A stretch of DNA of 64,000 nucleotides. Origin: Siphonodentalium dalli. Taxonomy: Eukaryota > Mollusca > Scaphopoda > Gadilida > Siphonodentaliidae. This document shows positions 41,201-53,200 of the stretch, in pieces. Position 1 is the first letter of the stretch. Each line of letters opens with the position of its first letter. Made by a program: the position numbers and the translations under genes. Location: NCBI GenBank assembly GCA_032622095.1, contig CP136064.1, positions 186,912,209-186,976,208 of the forward strand, written 5' to 3'. The notes below the pieces were generated by a model. It saw only the letters and a list, made by a program, of their open reading frames with translations, was not told the origin of the DNA and made no database searches.

Positions 41201-44200
41201 AATGCCCTAAATAATCAACTCCTTAACCACAGCAGAATTATGGGTAATTTTTCAGGATTTAGTCGGAAATATGGCTTGTTGCCATTCATCGGAAAGCTCT
41301 CAGTGATGAACAACAAGTCATATTTCCAACTAAATCCTGAAAAATTACCCATAATTCTGCTGTGGTTAAGGAGTCGATTGCTTAGAGCATTACTGTATCT
41401 TCTGATTTTAGAGCTATCAAATGCATGCAAGGAGGCCGGAGATTCCAGCTTATGTGTCATGTCTTCCTTGGCTGAAGGTATGTTGATTTAGTACATGGAT
41501 ATGCACAACATATTCCAGTTCCAAGCCCCACAATTGAGGACAGATAGCTTCACAAAAGTTGAATCAATTTTTGTTCAAACATATACAGCCATTTGCACAG
41601 AAAAGAGCATTCCTTGTTAGTCTATTCCGAATATGGTAGAAATAAAGACTGTTTGTTTCACTTCTGTGCGAAAAATTGGAAAATGACTGTGATCTTGGAA
41701 AATATTTCTCAGGGAATATGATGCCGGTATATCAATATTTTGTGTATTTGTCAACTTATCTTATACCTCCTTCCAAATTATGTACAGAGAAATTGGAAAG
41801 TCAAATGAGCCATGTCCATTTAAAGAAGTAGTGAACTGATAATTATTGCTCATTGTATAAAAGAAATACAGAGAAAAATTTATCATGTTGATAGAATCTA
41901 CTGCCGATTTATTTATACAACTCAAGAATTGTTCACCCTGGTACCTTTGTAAAAATTAGCAGGAAGAACTATGCTATCTTTAATTGAATAGGTTTATTAT
42001 TTGTTTTCAGACCAAAATGTGCCTGATACCATTGATAGTGCATTAGTGAAGATTGAGCGTGTGAAGGACTTAGCTCATGAACTGGTTCCCAAGATAAAGG
42101 ACATCAAGCCGGAGGAGATGGGAGATATGGTGGATAACGAGATGGAGTCAACGACATCCGCGATAGAACTGGCAGCTTCTCGGTTTGAGGTATGTTCGAT
42201 TGATTGATCAATAGTCTAATTAAAAAAAAACCTGTTGAGAGCTTTCCTATGAATGGCAACAAGCCATATTTCCGACTAAATCCTGAAAAATTACCCATAA
42301 TTCTGCTGTGGTTAAGGAATTGATTATTTAGGGAATTACTGTAGGCTGGTTTATTTCAGGAATAATTTCAAACAGTGTTACCAAGTTCAGTTTCTCAATT
42401 ATCTCATTTGTGAGGTTGATTTTGCCATGAGGTTGATGAATTTATTTATGACAAGCATACCTTGTGTTTAACCCTTTACCCAACAAACCGGCCAAAACCG
42501 GCCAAATAAAGCTTCAACAGCCTAAAATATCTTCGGTCTGTCTCAATAGAACCATACACATATGGATATCATTAGAACCGGCTCCTTGACCACATTGTGA
42601 TAGTTACAGTTATGTCCTGTGCCAATGCATTCTCTTATATATGCGAGTCGACCATAGGTCGCCTCGCATATATAAGAGAATGCATTGGCCTAAAAAAAAA
42701 CTTTTTTTAACACTTTTTACCATTTTTTCTTACATTCTTTAACAATTTTATAATTTTTAATGTGTTAAGCCAATGCATTCTCTTATATATGCGAGGCGAC
42801 CTATGGTCGACTCGCATATATAAGAGAATGCATTGGCACAGGGCCCTTCTGTTGGGTAAAGGGTTAAAGATATAATAGGTCATGCTTTATCATCAATGAA
42901 CAAATATTCCTATTTTAGTCAAAATTTCACTATTTCTTATTGAGTTTATCTCTGTATTTCTAATCATCAATGTAATCAACTCCAAGTAGGGTTAACATTA
43001 ATTTAAAAAAAATTACTAATCCTGTTCTAATCTTTGGTCATGGATTGTTATGTCTGTTTGATGTTATGCTCTTGCAGGAGTTACTACAAAAAACTCGACA
43101 GGAAACGACAGGAGATGACCTGGAAGTTAACGAGAGAATATTGGACAGCTGTAAGGGACTTATGAAGGTATGTTATTACGAGAGAATATTGGACAGCTGT
43201 GAGGGACTTGTGAAGGAATTTTAATAGCGTAATATTTTTACATGTTGCAAAAAAATGTTGATGAATTTGACTATGGATGTTCAGGTAATATAAGCAGATG
43301 ACAGATTATACAAGCAAGCCTTGAAATAGGGTGTCTGTCATTTGCAGAATGAGGTCCCCAGAGGGTGAATTTAGTGATGCTACCCCGCATAGTGGGCTAG
43401 CATCACCAAATTCACCCTCTTGGAACCTCATTCTGCTTACACATAGCGGGCTAGCATCACCAAATTCACCCTCTGGGGACCTCATTCTGCTTACACCTCA
43501 GCAGAATGAGGTTCCCAGAGGGTGAATTTGGTGATGCTAGCCCACTATGCGGGGGTAGCATCACTAAATTAACCCTCTGGGAACCTCATTCTGCAAACGA
43601 CAGACGCCCTATTTCAAGGTTTGTATACAAGTACAGAAGGAGGACAATTTATTGGAGTGAAATGTTAGATAATATGTTCAACAAACGAGTTATCTGAACA
43701 TTTCCTAAGGGATAACTACTCATCAATGAGTATTTAGTATAGAAAGTGTTAATGTTGCCAGTTTCTTATTAGTCTGTTATCACTTGGCAGTAATCGGCTA
43801 GATTACTTTTCAATTTGTTTTGATTTAAACAATATTATATTTTCGTAATATGATTACAGGGAATGGGGTGTTGGAGGACAAGTTCTTAAAACTTGAACCT
43901 CTGCTCCCCACATAATAATAATTTGTTTCATAGAAGATGTTTGAGACTTGATTTAGGTATATTGTATTGGTCTATAATAATTTCTGACATTGGGTCCAGA
44001 AATTTTTATTCTTGCATTTTCACAATATCACTGAAGTGAATATAGTTTCCAATGAATAAATCTTAACATGTCCACTAAAAACGTTTATTGTATTTATATG
44101 TGTTTAATATTGGATACCTATTGTTTCAGGCAATAAGAGTGCTTGTAGAAAAGTCGAAAGATCTGCAGAAAGAAATTGTTCAACAAGGCAGGGTAAGAGA

Positions 44201-47200
44201 CATTTCTCTTTGTTTTTTTTCAACTTTCTTATTATGTTAATAATTGTCGTATATACATGGCTCATATCCCTAAAAACCTAGAAAGATATGTACTTTATTA
44301 ACTTAGGCTTGAGATGTTGATTTATGAATGGATTCTGTAGACTTTTTCAATGTAAAATTTTTTGTTTGGGCATTCCAGAATTATCATGGTAAACACATTC
44401 ACCCCCCCCCCCCCCCCCCCCTGAATGAAATCTCTAACAAGCTACCTCAACTTTACTTTTGTGTGTCTGTCCATCCATCTGTCAACAATTTCATTTTGCT
44501 TACCCTACAGGCCGCATCCCTCATCCGATCATCACCAAACTTCACATGGATCTTTGGGGTACCACTTTTTTTGGCCATTTCTGATTTTATTGGGCCACTT
44601 TTCAGAAACTTTGGCCAAATTGAACAACCACAACATAGGATCGTTGAGAAACCGAAAAAAAAAACTAATAGACTAATAATAAGTAAAAAATATGAAAATC
44701 AAAGCAAGATAATAAAAATCATGCCCAAAAACTCAATAATTTATAAAAAATACCAGCTGAAATATGCACTGATTTGGTAATTGTATCATAAAGCAGTAAA
44801 GTATTGTCAATTGATTATTACAGGACGCCGTAATAGCACATAATCATCATTATTTTGTTATGTACAGTAATGCCCAAAATAATCGACTCATTAACCACAG
44901 CAGAATTATGGGTAATCGGAAATATGGCTTGTTGCTATTCATCGGAAATGTTGCCATTAATTTTATAGGAAAACTCTCACTGAGAACTTTCCGATGAATG
45001 GCAACAAGACATATTTCCGACTAAATCCTGAAAAATTACCCATAATTCTGCTGTGGTTAAGGAGTCAATTATTTAGGGCATTACTCTAAGCATGGGCTTC
45101 TAGTAAATTATTATCCAAACATATGCGGGCAAGCAGCTACTCATTAACTATTACCAAGTGTTAGAATTTAGTGAGGTCTGATAATTTTATGGAGGTAATG
45201 CTTTAGCCAAACATAATTTTCTATGCCATTTTCGAAAACATCTGGCCATTGGCCAATTTCATCACCGACAGCATCAATCCTGCTGGTATGTAATTTGATG
45301 GATTTTTTTCCACTTTCTACAGGGCACAGCATCCTCCAAAGAATTCTATACAAAGCATCACAGATGGACGGAAGGTCTCATATCGGCAGCTAAGGCTGTA
45401 GGATGGGGTGCCACAGCTCTAGTGTAAGTTTAGTTATCTATATAAGGTCAGATAAACAAAATAGTTCATTTCAAGCCTCGTCCCCCAAGAAACCTGCTCC
45501 CAAGCCTTGAAATAGTGTGTCTGTCATTTGCAGAATGAGGTTCCCAAAGGGTGAATTTAGTGATGCTTTCTCACACAGCAGGCTAGCATCACTAAGTTCA
45601 TCTTCTGGGGACCTCATTCTGCTTAGGCCTCATCTTCTGGGAAGTATCTCTAGTCTCAAATTAACAATTTTTTAGTTACTTTTTCCTTTCTGTTCAGTTT
45701 CCATATCACCTAATTTGCAGAAAATAAAATGCATTATCGAGATGACTAATTCGTGAACATCACCTTCAACTGGGGATCTTCAATCTAATCCTCGGTCTCC
45801 CATAACAGTTGAGGCCTAAGCAGAATGAGGTTCCCATAGGGTGATTTGGTGATGCTAGCCCACTGTGCGGGATAGCGTCACTAAATTCACACTCTGGGGA
45901 CCTCATTCTACAAATGACGGACACACTATTTGAGTCTATTTCAAGGCTTGCCTGCTCCTCAAGCATACTTATGACCTGCCATAAATAAGTAAATATATAA
46001 ATTCTGCTCATCCCTTTTCATGTGACAAAAGTCTTGATGACAAACATAAAATGCACCAATGCCTTATTTCTTTAACCCTTTCATGACAGAAGCTTCATGA
46101 ATTTTTGTAAAAACCCTGTGCCAATGCATTCTCTAATATATGCCAGTCGACCATACGTTGCCTCACATATATAAGAGAATGCATTGGCCTAACAAATTTT
46201 ATATTATTTTTTTTATAATTGTTAAAGAATGTAAGAAAAAAATGATTAAAAATTGTTATTTAAAGAATGTAAGAAATACTGATAAAAAATTATTAAAATT
46301 GTTGAAGAATGCAAGAAATATTTTTTTAATTGATTAAGTATGTAAGAAAGAATGATTAAAAAAATTGATAAATTGTTAAAGAATATAAGAAAAAATTATA
46401 AAAATTATAAAATTGTTAAAGAATATAAGAAAAAATGATAAAAAAAAAAGGATAAAATTGTACAGAATATAAGAACAAAATGATAAAAATTGTTATAGAA
46501 TGTAATCAAAAATTATAAAAAATGATAAACAATTGTTAGGCCAATGCATTCTGTTATATATGCGAGGCGACCTATGGCACAGGGTCTTTAATGTTGTGAC
46601 AGCGCAGCTCCCATCATGAAAGGGTTAAAATAATCTTAACAAGTCATTGGTTTCATATACCAATTCATCTGTATGGCCTAAAGCACCAACCCTGTTGAAC
46701 AAATTTGATGTTGGAGCTCATTGGTGATCAAATTATACAGATGAAGTTTCCATGTCTTAAGAAGTAATATTTTTATCCACACCCCTTTTATTACAAATCT
46801 GTGGGTTTGAAATTAATGATAAATGTGTTGTGATTGGTATATTGACAATATATAGTGTCTTTATATAAAATATATATGACATAATAACTGCCTCCTCACA
46901 AAATTAGTTTGAAATTAAATAAATGTATAAAAATATCTGCCTCCCTCATCACTTTGAAAAAGATTGAAATCTAATTGCCTGAGAACACAGATATTTTATT
47001 TTAATGGCTTTGTATGCTATATGGGCAGAAAAAAATATTTTACTGCCCATGTGATACCAGAATATCATAAAATCAAGTTTGGCAGGGAGAATGGTATGTC
47101 TTTTTGAATTTGGAGCTATCACAAATATAGATTGTTAGTTGTATGGATATTGGCTAATGGGATTATGATAGCCTTCTTAGCACATGCAAATGGTGAAGCT

Positions 47201-50200
47201 TCGAAGATTTGATTTGGTGTCGACATCGGTGACCAGATTGGGGATCGATACTGAATCGGCTCTCCGATTTGTTTATTTTTTAATTGGCTCATTCTATCCA
47301 GTTTATTGGGACAAACAAATAAATTTGTTATTTATGGTGCTCAGTTGACAGAGCAGTTACGCATATACCATTTTCCCCTTCTGGAGGTCTCGTCGGTGCC
47401 GTGTATGATGTAATTCAAAGTTTGTACTACTGTAGTTATGCGATTACGTCCAATCGTAGTCGGTCACACTTTCGCGGATGTCAATACTTGTAAAATCCTT
47501 AGAATCCATCATAGTTATTGGTGACTATCAAATTAATTAATAAACACTATTATACATATGTGTATACACTACTAGAGTAGACAAGTAGAGGATCATTAGT
47601 AGTATTTATTCATGTTCTAGTGGTCAAGGTCTGTGCTCAGATGACACATATGTCACATGTTGTATTAAGTGATACATAGTTTCAACAATAATTAAAAGGA
47701 TATCCGATGGTCAGCTATGATTTTCTCTGTCCAGTGCTTGTCCCAATTCGATTCGGATTCGATGTCGATATTGGACACCCATCACACCCTATTGATTTGA
47801 GATTCAATTCATTTGCTGAATTTCCGAGTTCGCAGGGCCTTATGTTGTCCAGATTATAACTTGAATAATTTTCAACAGAATTAAATGAAACTTGATGGTC
47901 TTCATATGAGAAGATCCCGGTCAAGTTCGAAGTCTGACAATTTCTGACTGAGTTATGCCAACTTCTCAAATTTTCTTATTATTTTTATTAGATGATAATT
48001 ATGTTTTCTAACCTTACACATATACCCTTCCAGCGAATCTGCTGATAAGAATCTGTCAGGAACTGGAAAGCTTGAGGAACTAATCGTGTGTAGCCAGGAG
48101 ATCGCTGCGAGTACAGCACAGCTTGTTGTTTCATCGAGGGTCAAGGCCGACAGGAACAGCACCTGCATGTCGAGTGTGTCCAAGGCATCCAAAGCTGTTA
48201 GTGAAGCAACAGGAAATGTTGTGGCTGCAGTGAAAACTGGAGCGCAAATCATAGAGGATAAAAGTGAGTTCGGATCGGATATGGATTTAATCCTTTCATG
48301 ACGGGAGCTGCGCTGCTGCAGCATTAAAGATCAGTGAATTCTCTTATATATGCGAGATTCCCTTAACCCTTTACCCAACAGAAGGGCCCTGTGCCAATGC
48401 ATTCTCTTATATATGCGAGTCGACCATAGGTCGCCTCGCATATATAAGAGAATGCATTGGCTTAACACATTAAAAATTCTAAAATTGTTAAAGAATGTAA
48501 GAAAAAATGGTAAAAAAAGATTTTTTTTAGGCCAATGCATTCTCTTATATATGCGAGGCGACCTATGGTCGACTCGCATATATAAGAGAATGCATTGGCA
48601 CATGGCATAACTGTAACCATCACAATGTGGTCAAGGAGCCGGTTCCAATGATATCCATATTTGTATGGTTCTATTGAGACAGACCGAAGATATTTTAGGC
48701 TGTTGAAGCTTTATTTGGCCGGTTTTGGCCAGTTTGTTGGGGAAAGGGTTAAGGAGAGTATATAAAGTATATATATATAAGAGAATGCACTGGCTTACAA
48801 GATCAAGCTAAATATTGTTAGACCAATGTATTTTCTTATATATGCGATGCTATGGGAGACTTGCATTTATAAGAGAATGCATTGGCACAGGGTATAAGCA
48901 AAATTTCAGGATGCTCCAGTCATGACTCATGGAAGAGTTAAACATTTCCCACCAAAGAGTATGAATCCTTATGCACATGTATTTTCTTTTCGTCACACTG
49001 TCATCTGCTCATTTATCCTGTACATTCCTCCAAATGAATAATAGATCATTCCAATATTATTATTACTGTTATAACTGGTTGGGAGAATCCATTTAGTATA
49101 GAAAGGGTTAAGTTAATATGTAATAATTGAACCATTAGTGTACTCGGTGATACTTATTTCAATCGTCCTTAAAATTTGGAGGTCCAACATCGGCAAATTC
49201 ATATATAAGCATCACAGATTAGCTGTGAAGTATATGAGTGACAGTGGGCGCCACCAATCAACTCTTACTATGAATATTTCAAATACTTGATTGGCCAGTG
49301 ATGACAAGTGTGACATTGGATAATTCTGTTTTTCTCCACATTGTAAAACATGTTATCTACCATTTCCTATGAAATTCCCTAATAAAAGTTGGCGATAACG
49401 ATTTGGCGATCAAAACATCTGTATCATTACTGCAGTTGCGATACAAGGCGCTTGTGACGTCCTTGACTGTTTAAAACCATGAAAGAACTTTACATATGTA
49501 ATCGCGTGAAAAATCAAAACAACAGTCCAACATATATTCTTGCGCACTATAAACAAATAGTTCCTGCTTTTTATCAGTGTTTGATTGTCTCCCATCGTGG
49601 GTAATATGGCAAAACATATCAGAAAGTAACTAATACATATTTGTCGAGTATTTATTATTTAATTATATAAAAAGCGAAAGTGTAAGAGATTTTGTCCATT
49701 GAATTCAATTTCCGTTAGACATATGAACGTGCAATTGCTGTTAGGGGAATTTAGCAATCGAGCTAATCGTGTGACACAGTAACACTTGCAGGTTGGGAGA
49801 ATTTACTCAATAAAGCTAATCGACGAACACAAATCCAACGATTTTGGCTTGTTCTCATGGTCATATATTGACTTGGCGACCAAGGTTGCCTCGTTGCTAT
49901 ATGACCACGAAACGGGCCTAATTGCGGTACATGAATCGGTACAAACACATTGTGTATTTAACATACATTTGTCCTTCGTTTGGAAATTACCATCTTGTTT
50001 ACATTATTTATGAATAACTTATTTTTAGCCTTGTTTTATGTTTGAATAATGAGTGTTGATTGCTGATATTTGTCTTAAATCTACTTTTTAATGAATATCT
50101 ACCATATCAACAAATATGCTTTATGCTATATCCGACAATTACTATTTAATTGACAGGAGTGTAAATAAAAATCACTTTAATAACAGAGATTACAATTTGT

Positions 50201-53200
50201 GATATGGCTCACTAACATGTTTGTATATTTTGCCTACTTTTAGACTTGATGGACTACTCCCAGATTTCTCTCATGCAAACCAAGAAACTAGAGATGCAAA
50301 CGCAGGTAAATTAACCCGCCTTACTAACTACTCATTTATGAGTAGTTACCTCAGGAAATTTTCTGATAAATAGTTCCAACAAACGACCATAGGCCGCTTG
50401 TTAAACTTATTATCTCAACATTCCCAAAATGATTTTGAATCCTTCTACACTTGTATTATCTTTTCATCTGTCTGTTGTCTGCTTTTATTACCTGAACTCC
50501 CCTCCATATGAATAATAAACCATTGTGATGTATACTTCTGTAGCCGAATGGGAGATCCATTCAGCATGGAAAGAGTTAAAGTAGCTTCGTGATAATCATA
50601 CTGAGAGAAAGACTGAATATACATATTCCATCCATATATTTAGAAGTTGGGCACATTGACAAGGATTGTAAGAATTGGGTGTCTGCAGTCCTCACCGTAG
50701 TCATAGTGACAACCATGATTGTCAATATTATCAAAACCTCTTGATATGATAATATTTGCATGTCAATGTGAGCAACTCCACAGATACCCTGACTTTTAAT
50801 TCTTACCAATTATAGACCACCGGGACTAGAATAATTTCTCCTATAGCTATCTTGTGATCATCACTGCAGCAATTGATACAAAATGATAAAAACAGGAAAT
50901 GTTTTTAAAGAGATAAGAATTATTTCTTTTTCTTCTGCATTCTGGTTTTCCCCACATCATGAATACTAATTATTCCTTGGATTTATATGTATGGGCATCA
51001 TCGACGAAACAAATGAAACCCTCTGGAAAATGACAAAGGGCAAGTTTTGTGTGATGGATAAATAAAATATTTAAGTAAAGCTGTTGCTAAAACTATTTAT
51101 GTCTGCTCGGGGAATTGGCATCTATTTGGCAACTCAGGCGAGGCTGTGCAGATAGATGCTAAAATTCCCCGAGCGGACATAAATAGTTTAAGCAACGACA
51201 CTAGCTATATATTCTATATTTATAATCATACATCCATGAAGAAATCAACCTGAAAATACCATATATCTTGCATTGGTTGGATCTTCATTGTTGTCACTCG
51301 TATATTATCATGGATTTTAGGGAAAATATTCCAGCGCTGATCTGCTTTAAAGTGAAATCTATTTATAGTGATACATTGTCTCAATTTAGCTAGTATATAA
51401 AATGAGTTGTATGCAGCTAATGACATAAGCTTCTTTCTTCACACCAGGGTGTGAGTAACAGACCTTGAACAGTTATAAATATTAGTTTATTTTTCTTCAC
51501 ACCAGGTGCGAGTACTGGAACTTGAGAGCGAGTTAGTGAAGGAACGGAGGAATCTCGGTGATCTTCGTAAGCAGCACTATAAGCTGGCCGGCGAGAGCGA
51601 AGGATGGGAAATCGATGTGAGTCTTAATTAAAATATCAACTATTACCTGGACTAATTTAAAATCTATTAAAGACATTCCATGAAATTTTTTGCAACATTT
51701 GATATACAGTGGGACTAGTCGTGTTTTGAGGCAGTATGATTCCTTTAAAAAAGCTACAACTTCAGTCAGGGTTAAAGGAAGAGTGACTGGACATTTGGAA
51801 TAACAAATGTGAGGCCATTGTCTTCGCCGAGACATTATAGTTCCAATTGTCCAGTCACGAGTCCATTAACTGACTTAAAACACAATTTTAAAATAGACAC
51901 AGAGGGATTACTATATATAAATAAAAAAAATCTATTAAATTCCAGTAAATGAGAAATACAGTCTATGACTGACATGCAAGCCACACCCAATTGACACCCT
52001 TTGTGGATTGTGCATGCTCTTAATCGATAAACATGCCATGACAGCAAATTGATCGAAACACAACATCAACATATGTGTTTAATATAAATTTTTACTTGAA
52101 TAATCGAATAGCCACAGTAAAAACTCTAATTACTATAGTTGTGCCTGTTGATGAATCGTGTGTCCCACACTGATATGAAAATGATTGAATGCCACTGTCA
52201 ACAAAAGTCTGAATTTTGGAGGCTACATAAGCTTTATGAAAATATTCTTGATTGGAGGCAGGGTGTAGATCCATCAGAAGAACACTAGTTGCTGTTAGAG
52301 GTCTCAGTGGGGTCATTTGCAGAATGAGGTCCCCCAGAGGGTGAATTTAGTGATGCTATTCTGCATAGCGGGTTAGCATCACTAAATTCACCCTCTGGGG
52401 ACCTCATTCTGCTTAGGCTTCATCTTCTCTGGAAAGTTTCTTTATTATCAAATTTCTATAGAAACTTCTTCACATAGATTCTATTTCTTTTTTAGTTTAG
52501 TTTCTCTATATCCCCAAATTGACAGACGTCACATTGCTTAATCAAGGTTCCCAGAGGGTGAATTTGGTGATGCTAGCTCGCTGTGCAGGATAGCGTCACT
52601 AAATTCACCCTCTGGGGACCTCATTCTACAAATGACTCAGGCTTGAAAGAACACATTCATAAAAATTTTGTGGAAGGTAGAACAAATGGACTGGATGTTA
52701 AATTATGAGAAAACTATAACCATCATGCAATGCTAATCAATCCTCTCATGACCGGAGCTGCCATAATTTTTTTAGAAAACCCTGTGCCAATGCATTCTCT
52801 TATATAGGGAGCCTCGCATATATAAGAGAATGCATTGACCTAACAATATATACCTTGACATTGTAAGCCAGTGCATTCTCTTATATATGCGATGATCTCT
52901 ATGGGAGAATGCACTAGCACAGGATCTTTAATGCTGCACAGCATCGCTCCCATCATGAAAGCGTTAAAGCTGTTTCTATGGACACCAGACATAATTTAGC
53001 ATGTTTGTATCTCTTCTTGTCCATATTAAATAAGCTTAGTCAATAATTGTGCATGAAATACAATCTAGCTGCATATAGTCTTTTGCCCTATTCTCATAAC
53101 AAAAATGCTATTTGCTAAGACTGTAAGGTTGTTGCCATTGGAAATAAAACTTATTTAAGTCTCGGACCATAATCTGATTTCTTATTAGGAAAATGGAGAT

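Noticed and set aside
48331-48610. Open frames of 86-90 residues on both strands (CQCILLYMRVDHRSPRIYKR)
   Set aside because: They are translations of the palindromic core of TTAA elements; the same peptide appears at every copy and on both strands.
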